Shown here piece by piece: positions 16,876-23,587 of a stretch of 64,000 nucleotides of DNA. Numbering within the stretch: position 1 is the first letter of the stretch; the number at the start of each line of letters is the position of its first letter. The DNA comes from Acetatifactor sp. GTDB lineage: Bacteria; Bacillota; Clostridia; Lachnospirales; Lachnospiraceae. The position numbers and the translations under genes were made by a program. Location of the stretch: contig JAILLF010000043.1 in NCBI GenBank assembly GCA_024693365.1, positions 62,001 through 126,000 on the forward strand, in the 5' to 3' direction. Under the pieces are notes generated by a model. That model was not told where the DNA came from, ran no database searches, and saw only the letters and a program-made list of their open reading frames with translations.

Positions 16876-16920
16876 TGCTTATCGGTTCCCGGGTAAGCCC
16901 GTAATGGAGCGATAGGCGCA
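16876..16920 (+). ncRNA. Structured leader RNA element before ppk2
   Basis: TGC-TTATCG at the 5' side can pair with CGATA-GGC-GCA at the 3' side, enclosing a small hairpin CGGG-TAAG-CCCG. The element sits in the 5' leader between promoter and ribosome site (GGGGGAGGG). It matches no riboswitch I can name; it could be a regulatory fold or chance pairing. Confidence 0.35.
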
Positions 16921-16956
16921 GAGAATCATAAAACCTAGTATGGGGGAGGGATCAGC

Positions 16957-17991
16957 ATGGCGTTTAAGAAATATGTTTTCGACGGATCCAAGAAATTTGT
17001 GATTGCAAAAGCATCAACGGACGAAACGAGTCTTTGCAAGGATCGCAAGGATGCAGAAGCAAAGATGCAAAAGAATGTCGAGGAGATTGACAAGCTGCAG
17101 GAAAAGCTTTATGCCGAAAAGAAGGAAGGCGTGATCTTCCTGTTCCAGGCGATGGACGCAGCGGGAAAGGATGGCACCATCCGTGCGGTACTGTCCGCGC
17201 TTTCGCCGCATGGCGTGCATGAGGTTGCATTCAAGGCACCGAGCTCGGAGGAACTGGCTCATGATTATCTGTGGCGCGTAGCGTCAAAGACGCCGGCAAA
17301 GGGAGAGATTGCCATCTTCAACCGTTCCCATTATGAGGACGTTCTGATCGGGAAGGTGCGGGAGCTCTACAAATCACAAGCCAATGCGAGACGCATTGAT
17401 CTCGATAAGGTGATCGTGAATCGCTATGAGGATATTAGGAATTTTGAAGAATATCTGTACCGCAACAACGTGCGCACGGTAAAGATTTTCCTGAACGTGT
17501 CGAAGGACGAGCAGGCGCGCCGCTTCCTGTCGCGCATTGAGGAGCCGGAGAAGAATTGGAAGTTCAGCGGCAGCGATTATGATGAGCGCAAGTATTGGGA
17601 TCAATACCAGGAGGCATTTGAGAGTGCAATCAATGCGACGTCAACAACGCATTGTCCTTGGTACGTGGTTCCTGCCGACCACAAGTGGTATATGCGTTAC
17701 GTGGTTTCTGAGATCATTCTGGAAACGCTCAAGGAAATGGATCCCCGCTTCCCTGAGGTGACAAAGGAGCGCCTTGAGACTTTTGCAGGCTATAAAGAAG
17801 AGATCCTTAAGGAACTCCCCGAAGAGGCCAAGAATTCCAAGGACTCCAAGAAATCAAAGAATTCTAAGGATTCAAAGAATTCAAAGGATTCAAAAGAATC
17901 CAAGAACTCAAAAGATTCCAAGGAATCCAAACGCTCTAAAGCTGAAAAGGATACAAAGAATTCCAAGGATTCCAAGAAATCTAAAAAATAA
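16957..17991 (+). CDS. ppk2: PPK2-family polyphosphate kinase with Lys/Ser repeat tail
   Basis: Residues 1 to about 285 are a class of PPK2/polyphosphate:nucleotide phosphotransferase: Walker A in FQAMDAAGKDGTI (about 65-77), the lid region AHDYLWRV, and Walker B in GEIAIFNRSHYEDVL. PPK2 enzymes move phosphate between polyphosphate and AMP/ADP or other nucleotides. Unusual here is the C-terminus. After ELPEEAKN the last 55 or so residues are a repeat of K-(N/D/E)-S triplets (KNSKDSKKSKNSKDSKNSKD). This is about ten-fold enriched in Lys/Ser over the core, highly basic and probably disordered. It may bind polyphosphate or nucleic acid. The repeat DNA is purine-rich and could expand by slippage. 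Confidence 0.88.
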   Translation: MAFKKYVFDGSKKFVIAKASTDETSLCKDRKDAEAKMQKNVEEIDKLQEKLYAEKKEGVIFLFQAMDAAGKDGTIRAVLSALSPHGVHEVAFKAPSSEELAHDYLWRVASKTPAKGEIAIFNRSHYEDVLIGKVRELYKSQANARRIDLDKVIVNRYEDIRNFEEYLYRNNVRTVKIFLNVSKDEQARRFLSRIEEPEKNWKFSGSDYDERKYWDQYQEAFESAINATSTTHCPWYVVPADHKWYMRYVVSEIILETLKEMDPRFPEVTKERLETFAGYKEEILKELPEEAKNSKDSKKSKNSKDSKNSKDSKESKNSKDSKESKRSKAEKDTKNSKDSKKSKK

Positions 17992-18001
17992 GTGTTACCA
18001 T

Positions 18002-18032
18002 AGATCCCGGCACACAATGTCGGGATCTTTTC
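18002..18032 (+). terminator. Rho-independent terminator of ppk2, part of cassette copy C
   Basis: AGATCCCG and CGGGATCT form an 8-bp stem with TTTT after it; related to the stems at 665 and 7727. Confidence 0.75.
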
Positions 18033-18058
18033 ATTTAACGTAGGTCGGGATGATTAAA

Positions 18059-18087
18059 TTGACCGAGGTTTCTATCTTTGCTATACT
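18059..18087 (+). promoter_or_regulatory. Sigma-A promoter of repeated cassette, copy C
   Basis: TTGACC, 17-bp spacer GAGGTTTCTATCTTTGC, TATACT with TG upstream. It would transcribe the STAS relic and then the methyltransferase-Nudix gene at 18189. Confidence 0.8.
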
Positions 18088-18100
18088 TGGAATAGTTTAA

Positions 18101-18150
18101 TATTCTCCTGAAAACGTCTGACGTAGAAGGTGAAATGGAGCTTTGGACCG
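18101..18150 (+). pseudogene. Relic of the STAS-like domain gene
   Basis: TATTCTCCTGAAAACGTCTG... translates as ILLKTSDVEGEMELWTG. It is clearly homologous to the stretch ILPKTSDIEGEIDLWTK of the gene at 7898, also at the DNA level. The rest of that paralog is deleted, joining its promoter cassette to the methyltransferase-Nudix gene. Confidence 0.65.
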
Positions 18151-18188
18151 GAATGTTTATAATTTCATGAAAGAAAGAGGATACAGAG

Positions 18189-19298
18189 ATGGGGAATCCT
18201 TGGAAGGACGTCAGTCTTTCGGATTATGAAAATCACATGAGCCTGGAAGGAATCGGGCAATTGCAGGAACTGAGCCTCATTATGAAAGGGCAGTTCAATG
18301 ATTTTGCTGCTTCAAGCGCAATGGTTCTGGGCATTGCAGGCGGAAATGGCCTGGAACACGTTGACGTGAAAAAGTATCAGCGCATATATGGCATAGACGT
18401 AAATGCGAACTATCTGGAAAAAGCGAAAGAGCGACATCGCGATCTTGACAATGTTTTGGAGCTCCAGTGCCTCGACGTGATTACGGACGCAAACCAGCTA
18501 CCGCAGGCAGAGTTGCTGATCGCGGACTTGTTTGTAGAATACGTGGGGTATGAAGCATTTCAGAATGCCATAAAGAGAGTGCAGCCCACTTACGTGTCCT
18601 GCGTCATTCAGATTAACGAGGCGGATGGATTTGTCTCAGATTCTCCGTATTTGCATGTGTTTGATCGATTGCAGGAAGTGCATCATCAAATGGAACGTGA
18701 GAAGCTGACGAGGTCGTTAAAGGCGATAGGATATGGATTCATTAGCGTTAAGGAGCATCCATTGCCAAACGGCAAGAAGCTTGTGAGACTGGACTATTCG
18801 AACAAGAAAATGATCTTTCGGGCAAGCAACGGAGCGGAGATATTGGAAAGGATTAGCGTAGATGAGGACGAGGCAATTCGCAAGTATCCATTGATCAATC
18901 ATGCGCTTGTGATCGTTAAGATCGAAGGGGATTATCTGCTGGGATTCCATAAGTGGAGGGATGATTGGGAAACCTTCGGCGGATTACTTGAGCCAGGGGA
19001 GAGTCTTCGGGAATGCATCGAAAGGGAGTGCCTGGAGGAACTTGGCTTAGAAGGTCTTGACTTTACGTATTTGGGACTGGTGCATTATCAGATGCCCCCA
19101 AGTTACTGGGTTAAGGAATGGCATGAGGAGTTTGGCGGGATGTATGGCATTAGCATTTCCGGCGTGATGCTGAAAATCATTGAAGAAAGACGCCGGGATA
19201 AAGACGAAATCGGCGAGATCAAATGCCTGAAAGAATTAAAGAGAATGGGAGCAAAGGTTGACGAGATTAACGAAAAGCTCTTGGAATTCTTTCCGTAG
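18189..19298 (+). CDS. SAM-methyltransferase-like domain fused to Nudix hydrolase
   Basis: Residues 1 to about 215 resemble a class I methyltransferase: strand and loop MVLGIAGGNGLEHVD, acidic strand end YGIDVNANYLEKAKER, then LQCLDVITDANQLPQAELLIADL. From about 235 a Nudix domain starts (LINHALVIVKIEGDYLLGFHK). It has a perfect Nudix box, G-LLEPG-E-SLRECIE-RE-CLEELGL (about 263-285). The first half could methylate, or just bind, a nucleotide-like compound that the second half hydrolyses. AGAGGA precedes the ATG. Both parts are intact; this is a true fusion, with no stop or shift between them. Confidence 0.82.
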   Translation: MGNPWKDVSLSDYENHMSLEGIGQLQELSLIMKGQFNDFAASSAMVLGIAGGNGLEHVDVKKYQRIYGIDVNANYLEKAKERHRDLDNVLELQCLDVITDANQLPQAELLIADLFVEYVGYEAFQNAIKRVQPTYVSCVIQINEADGFVSDSPYLHVFDRLQEVHHQMEREKLTRSLKAIGYGFISVKEHPLPNGKKLVRLDYSNKKMIFRASNGAEILERISVDEDEAIRKYPLINHALVIVKIEGDYLLGFHKWRDDWETFGGLLEPGESLRECIERECLEELGLEGLDFTYLGLVHYQMPPSYWVKEWHEEFGGMYGISISGVMLKIIEERRRDKDEIGEIKCLKELKRMGAKVDEINEKLLEFFP

Positions 19299-20009
19299 CC
19301 ATAAGATGCCTAAGTGACGTAGATTTGTAGAGAAAACGTAAATATGCCATGCGGTATTTACCGTAAACGGTCATAATGCGAACGGTGAGATAGGAAAAGC
19401 GTTCAGATACATTTATAAGGACTACGGGCAAAAAAGCAAAAGAAGCAAAATGACCCGTAGGAAGTTGGAAAGGACTACGGGCAAAAATGCAAAAGAAGCA
19501 ATTTGACCCGTAGGAAGCCGGAAAAGACTACGGGCAAAAAAGAAAAAGAAGCAAAATGGTCCGTAGGAAGCCGGAAAGGACTACGGGCAAAAAGGTAAAA
19601 GAAGCAAAATGACCCGTAGGAAATTGGAAAAGACTACGGGCAAAAATGCAAAAGAAGTAAAATGGCCCGTAGGAAGTTGGAAAGGACTACGGGCAAAAAA
19701 GCAAAAGAAGCAATTTGACCCGTAGGAAGCCGGAAAAGACTACGGGCAAAAAAGCAAAAGAAGCAAAATGGCCCGTAGGAAAATGAAAATGTCTACGGGT
19801 AGAATGACAAAAAGCTAAGTTTGACCCGTAAATTGAAGAAACGAGATTCGTCTGTCGAGACAAAAGAGCTCAGCAAATTCCAGTTTGTCGGGATAAAGGT
19901 GGTTGAAAGCTTCAAGTTTGCGGGGATTGCAAATTTGTCTATATGCAGGAAGATCATTTAGGAATCATGCAAGATTAACAATTGATTTAGATGAGGCATT
20001 GAAGAGAAT
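19299..20009. other. Long non-coding region holding the 53-bp hairpin array
   Basis: No ORF of protein-like quality crosses these 711 bp. Apart from the array (19421-19844) there is a small inverted repeat near 19342 (AAATATGCCATGCGGTATTT). The 160 bp before the next gene have no recognisable signal. Confidence 0.65.
19421..19844 (+). repeat. Eight tandem 53-bp units, each forming a CTACGGG/CCCGTAG hairpin
   Basis: Units start at 19421, 19474, 19527, 19580, 19633, 19686, 19739 and 19792, with exactly 53 bp between starts. Each contains CTACGGG, a 25-nt purine-rich loop of the type CAAAAAAGCAAAAGAAGCAA and CCCGTAG, then a 14-nt linker (GAAGTTGGAAAGGA or GAAGCCGGAAAAGA). The 7-bp arms are kept in units 1, 2 and 4-7. 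Unit 3 has a G-T wobble; unit 8 has a strongly diverged loop but keeps six of seven arm bases. The period is not a multiple of three and no frame is open, so the array is non-coding. Fifty-three bp is five helical turns. Confidence 0.95.
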
Positions 20010-20579
20010 ATGGATATCAGAGAAGTTACAAGGGCCAGTGATAAGCAGAGAATCACGCGGGAAGAATTGGTGGCGTTACCGGATTGGTTTGGGATTGAGG
20101 AATCCTATTCCTTTGAGATGAAAAAGGTTTTGTACGTTGGTTTTAAGGGAAAGAATAACTTCTCATGCACTATGGCAGAGAATATGTCCCAGGAGCATTT
20201 GCTACTGACGAATTCCCGTGACGGGTTAAGGAAGGATATTGCCTCCGCCTGCAGGGAATATGACCAAGTGATTATGTTCGGCGTGGATAAGACGCTAACG
20301 TCAACGGTGAGGATCGAAAGAGTTGCGGTAAAGGAGGGCAAAAAGATTGTTTCCAAGCTGAATCTGGAAAGGCTCAAGGATTCTCTTGACGATGCCGGAA
20401 TACCGGCAGTGATTTCGGAGAACCCGACGGTCTCGCTTTGTAACGATGCGTATTGGCACGCACTCCATAAGTATTCCGGAAACGTAGTTTTTATTCACGT
20501 ACCGACGATACGGCATGCGGATGAAATATCATTGGAGAAAATGAAATTGGCTATTTCAAGGTGGTTGGAGAAGCATTAG
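20010..20579 (+). CDS. Pyroglutamyl-peptidase-like protein with fused GNAT N-terminal relic
   Basis: From Met37 (20118) the protein reads as a peptidase C15/pyroglutamyl peptidase I relative. It starts MKKVLYVGFKG. The Glu of the triad is probably in VRIERVAVK. Cys lies in AVISENPTVSLCNDAYWHAL and His in GNVVFIHVPTI. The enzyme class removes N-terminal pyroglutamate in the cytoplasm; this member is divergent (SLCN, no GNH). Residues 1-35 (MDIREVTRASDKQRITREEL then VALPDWFGIEES) are instead the typical start of a GNAT acetyltransferase. They appear to be left over from a deletion that fused two genes. Translation could start at 20010 or 20118; neither has a strong ribosome site. Confidence 0.65.
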   Translation: MDIREVTRASDKQRITREELVALPDWFGIEESYSFEMKKVLYVGFKGKNNFSCTMAENMSQEHLLLTNSRDGLRKDIASACREYDQVIMFGVDKTLTSTVRIERVAVKEGKKIVSKLNLERLKDSLDDAGIPAVISENPTVSLCNDAYWHALHKYSGNVVFIHVPTIRHADEISLEKMKLAISRWLEKH

Positions 20580-20673
20580 CATGAAAACTACCGTTGAGAA
20601 CGTTCATTGGAACGAAACAAATTGAGAATCAGGCCTGGCGCCTGGTTCTTTTATTTTGATAGATTTTATTGTA

Positions 20674-20702
20674 TTGACAGGACGGAAAAAAGATGTTATA
20701 AA
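20674..20702 (+). promoter_or_regulatory. Sigma-A promoter of the TetR gene
   Basis: Consensus TTGACA, 17-bp spacer, TATAAA. It ends directly at the 30-bp palindrome that follows. Confidence 0.85.
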
Positions 20703-20730
20703 TAAAAACGATAACATTGTCGTTTTTATT
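20701..20730 (+). promoter_or_regulatory. Operator palindrome, probable TetR autoregulation site
   Basis: AATAAAAACGA and TCGTTTTTATT are perfect 11-bp arms around TAACATTG, overlapping the end of the -10 element and the transcription start. Size and position are typical for a TetR-family operator that blocks the regulator's own promoter. Confidence 0.8.
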
Positions 20731-20745
20731 TGCGGGAGAGATATC

Positions 20746-21402
20746 ATGCCAAAAGTTAACGAAGAGTATTTGGTGGAAAAGAGGAATGAGATCTTAAATG
20801 CCGCGTTTGAAGTGTGTAAGAGGAAGCCGGCATATGACGTGACGATGTCCGACGTTGTGGCGGAAACGGGGATGAGTCAGGGCGGAGTCTATAAGTATTT
20901 TAATAATATCTATTCCGTTTATGCCGCTTTGATCGATGATGCCAATCAGATGGGAAATCAAATCGAAAGAATAGACAAGATCATGGATTCGAAGGCGAAG
21001 CCGGAAGTCAAACTTCAAAAGCTCTTTGCAATAGCTGAAAGCTTCTTTTCGGACATGTTGCTTAGTTATAATAAGATATTGTTTGAATTGGGGACCTATT
21101 GCATTCAGAACCCTGAATGTGATAAGAAAATCAACGGAGAAACTAAGGCAAAGCCAGTTTTCCCATATTTGGCCAAGCGCGTTGCGGAACTGATTGTCAC
21201 GCAAACGGAAGCGGGATATTTTAAACCAGCGATTCCCATGCAGGATTTGATGAATTACGTCGTAGCGTCTTTTGACGGAATTATCAGGGACGTAACGCTG
21301 AATAAATGCTATGGCGTAAAAACGGATGACGTGAATTATTTGGATGAAAACAAACTAATTCACTGCCTGTACTTAAGCACTTTGAAGCTTTTGGGGAAAT
21401 AA
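20746..21402 (+). CDS. TetR/AcrR-family transcriptional regulator
   Basis: The 218-residue protein begins MPKVNEEYLVEKRNEILNAA and has the TetR helix-turn-helix DVTMSDVVAETGMSQGGVYKYFNN (about 27-50). A helical ligand-binding domain follows. The ORF-track start at 20656 lies upstream of the promoter and cannot be right; GGGAGAG lies 6 bp before the ATG at 20746. The 30-bp palindrome at 20701 is the likely binding site, giving autorepression. The serine-hydrolase gene follows after 39 bp in the same direction and is probably in the same transcript and regulon. The ligand is unknown. Confidence 0.9.
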   Translation: MPKVNEEYLVEKRNEILNAAFEVCKRKPAYDVTMSDVVAETGMSQGGVYKYFNNIYSVYAALIDDANQMGNQIERIDKIMDSKAKPEVKLQKLFAIAESFFSDMLLSYNKILFELGTYCIQNPECDKKINGETKAKPVFPYLAKRVAELIVTQTEAGYFKPAIPMQDLMNYVVASFDGIIRDVTLNKCYGVKTDDVNYLDENKLIHCLYLSTLKLLGK

Positions 21403-21441
21403 CCGCATTCGCGCCTGTGCCAAAATGGGAAAGGATAAACT

Positions 21442-22731
21442 ATGGAGAAAATAATCAGAATCCTGTCTTTCGTTGCTTTTGCATTCTTTGTAACGCTTTT
21501 TATGGGGTGCGCGAATGCGGATGAAGTGAAAAATTATACGATCGTTTATTCCGACAATGATGCGTTGGAGTACGTCAATCATGGAAGGAATACGGACGAA
21601 AAGACCATTTACGAACTGGGCTCCAATGGCAAGACGGTGGCTGCTTACGTGGCGCTGGCCATGGTCGATGAAGGAGTATTGTCGCTGGATGAGAAAATAG
21701 CGCCGTATCTTGATGCTGATCTGGTGACCAATGATGAAAGAATAAAGGAAATCACGCTAAGACAACTGCTATGTCATACTGCCGGCTTTTCACCAAGCTA
21801 TGAGCTTGGCGTGGATAAAAAAATTTACAGTGACCCGGGAACGGAGTTCCGTTATTCGGGAGTAGGATATATTTACCTCCAAAGCGTCATCGAGAATGCG
21901 GGTAAGCTGCCCGTGGATCAGGCAGCTGCAAAATACGTGTTTGAACCGCTTGGAATGAAAAACAGCACGTTTGAAAACGCGAAAACGATCACGCCATATA
22001 TGAATCTGGGCAATGTCGTGCTTTACGCCTTGGCGGTTTTTGCCGGTGCATTTTTGATACTTTCAGTCCTTGCGCTTATCATAGGCCGGATCACCAAATT
22101 TAAGGTATTTACCTTCAAACGTGCCTTCCCCGTATGTTTTCTTCTGGCAGGCATGATCAATACGGTTGTTTTGCTGTTTGTGCTTTCAAATCTGTCTAAA
22201 GTTTATTTTGGCTTTTTGGCATGTTTTGTGATCATGGGAAGCTTGCTGTTTCTAACCAGAAAAAAGGCATCTTTGTTTTACTCCGTCGCGCCTTTGTTTT
22301 TATTACTTGTGATCCTTCTTGGCTCCTTGATTCCCGTGACCATTCCGGTGACAAATGATCTGGTGCAAGGCAAGGCGAACGTTGCATACTCGTTCAAATC
22401 GAATGGTGAAGACGTGGCTATATTCTGTAAGGCTTTGATGAGTAAAATGAAGGAAGAAAATGGCGTCTTTCGTGAAATGTTTCTGCCAAACGTGAAGATT
22501 GATGACAGGAATTCCTGGGGCCTTGGCATTGCCATGGAATACGCAGGCGAATCGAGGCCGACCTATTGGCATTCCGGCATCAATCCCGGATTTCAAAGTC
22601 TTTACGTATTGTATCCCGAGGAAAACAAATTCGTTGCCGTATTGACAAATAACGACAGGGGATTGGATTTCGCCAAGGATATTGCGCGTTCCTTCCTTGA
22701 CGTTACGTGTGATTGGAACATAAAAAGATAG
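21442..22731 (+). CDS. Beta-lactamase-fold serine hydrolase with inserted membrane segments
   Basis: An N-terminal signal/anchor with Cys (TLFMGCANA, possible lipobox) leads to a class-C beta-lactamase/penicillin-binding fold. The SxxK motif is ELGSNGKTVAA (about 59-69). A YSG replaces the usual YxN (EFRYSGVGYIYLQ), and the KTG equivalent is WHSGINPGFQSLYV near the C-terminus. Between the two halves (about 190-300) lie at least four hydrophobic helices (NVVLYALAVFAGAFLILSVL, then others), unusual for soluble members. The protein probably sits in the membrane with the active domain outside and may act on peptidoglycan peptides or esters. It is co-transcribed with the TetR regulator. Confidence 0.75.
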   Translation: MEKIIRILSFVAFAFFVTLFMGCANADEVKNYTIVYSDNDALEYVNHGRNTDEKTIYELGSNGKTVAAYVALAMVDEGVLSLDEKIAPYLDADLVTNDERIKEITLRQLLCHTAGFSPSYELGVDKKIYSDPGTEFRYSGVGYIYLQSVIENAGKLPVDQAAAKYVFEPLGMKNSTFENAKTITPYMNLGNVVLYALAVFAGAFLILSVLALIIGRITKFKVFTFKRAFPVCFLLAGMINTVVLLFVLSNLSKVYFGFLACFVIMGSLLFLTRKKASLFYSVAPLFLLLVILLGSLIPVTIPVTNDLVQGKANVAYSFKSNGEDVAIFCKALMSKMKEENGVFREMFLPNVKIDDRNSWGLGIAMEYAGESRPTYWHSGINPGFQSLYVLYPEENKFVAVLTNNDRGLDFAKDIARSFLDVTCDWNIKR

Positions 22732-22756
22732 AGCAAGATTAGAATCATTCTTGAGG

Positions 22757-22785
22757 TTGAATTACCTTTGGCCGTTTGTTATGAT
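22757..22785 (+). promoter_or_regulatory. Sigma-A promoter of the methyltransferase gene
   Basis: TTGAAT, 17-bp spacer, TATGAT. Its position excludes the ORF-track start at 22751 for the next gene. Confidence 0.75.
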
Positions 22786-22813
22786 TAAGGCGGTGGGGAA
22801 AGGAGTTGAGAGA

Positions 22814-23464
22814 ATGATTGAAAGAATGGATGATTTTTTCACGGCCCGCGTTGAGGGCTATGATGAACACATGAGAACTTACGTTGAGGGAGATTCTGCG
22901 TTTTATGAGTATACCGCAGCGTTGCTTCCTGGGGCGGAAGGTGTGAGCGTGCTTGACCTTGGCTGCGGAACAGGCCTGGAATTGGAAGCGTATTTTAAGG
23001 TAAATCCCCAAGCCAAAGTTACGGGAATAGATCTGACGGAGGCAATGCTGAACATTTTAAGGGGCAAATTCCCTGAAAAGGAAATGACGCTGATTCAAGG
23101 ATCCTATTTTGACGTTCCGCTAGGAGAGGAGATGTATGACGCGGCCGTTTCCGTTGAGTCACTGCATCACTTCACGGCAGAAAAGAAATTATATTTATAC
23201 AAGAAATTACATGCGTCCTTAAAAATGCAGGGGATTTTCGTTCTGACGGATTATTTCGCGGAATCAGAAGAAGAGGAGAAGGAATACTTCCAAGAGCTGA
23301 AAAGAATCAAGCAGGAGCAGGGCATTGCGGATGACGAATTCTATCACTATGACACTCCCTTGACGGTAGCGCATGAAATGGCCGTGCTGAGAGAGGCGGG
23401 ATTCTCAGAAGTACGTCTGGAAAAAGAGTGGGGAAGCACGTGTACCGTAGTGGCAGTCAAGTAA
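22814..23464 (+). CDS. Class I SAM-dependent methyltransferase
   Basis: A 216-residue protein with motif I VLDLGCGTGLELEAYF (about 46-61), motif II VTGIDLTEAMLNIL, and the acidic/aromatic motif IV region YDAAVSVESLHHF (about 112-124). These are the classical Rossmann-type SAM-binding features of the Methyltransf_25/11 group. The substrate is unknown; small molecule methylation is likely. The start was moved to 22814, which has AAAGGAG at the right distance and lies downstream of the promoter. It ends at the terminator at 23502. Confidence 0.88.
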   Translation: MIERMDDFFTARVEGYDEHMRTYVEGDSAFYEYTAALLPGAEGVSVLDLGCGTGLELEAYFKVNPQAKVTGIDLTEAMLNILRGKFPEKEMTLIQGSYFDVPLGEEMYDAAVSVESLHHFTAEKKLYLYKKLHASLKMQGIFVLTDYFAESEEEEKEYFQELKRIKQEQGIADDEFYHYDTPLTVAHEMAVLREAGFSEVRLEKEWGSTCTVVAVK

Positions 23465-23501
23465 GCGGCGGTTTTCTAAAAAAGTATTAAGATTTATGGA
23501 A

Positions 23502-23535
23502 AGCGGGTATCGAACATAGACGATGCCCGCTCTTT
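23502..23535 (+). terminator. Rho-independent terminator of the methyltransferase gene
   Basis: AGCGGGTATCG pairs with CGATGCCCGCT, followed by CTTTG. The T-run is short. Confidence 0.65.
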
Positions 23536-23536
23536 G

Positions 23537-23545
23537 TGTTATAAT
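23537..23545 (+). promoter_or_regulatory. Extended -10 promoter of the GH25 gene
   Basis: TGTTATAAT (TG-N-TATAAT) about 43 bp before the start; no convincing -35 because the terminator stem occupies that place. Confidence 0.45.
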
Positions 23546-23587
23546 AATTCGGAAATGATTGCATAAAATTTGAGGGGATTGACTTAG

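Larger units (their letters stand above)
16540..16956. other. Intergenic region with GT11 relic, promoter and structured leader
   Basis: This 417-bp gap contains the antisense fucosyltransferase relic, a likely extended -10 promoter near 16855 and a structured leader at 16876-16920. Nothing else is recognisable in it. Confidence 0.6.

Noticed and set aside
19421-19844. CRISPR array
   Set aside because: The whole 53-bp unit is repeated, including the part that would be the spacer, and no cas gene is in the window. Repeats contain internal inverted arms with near-identical loops.
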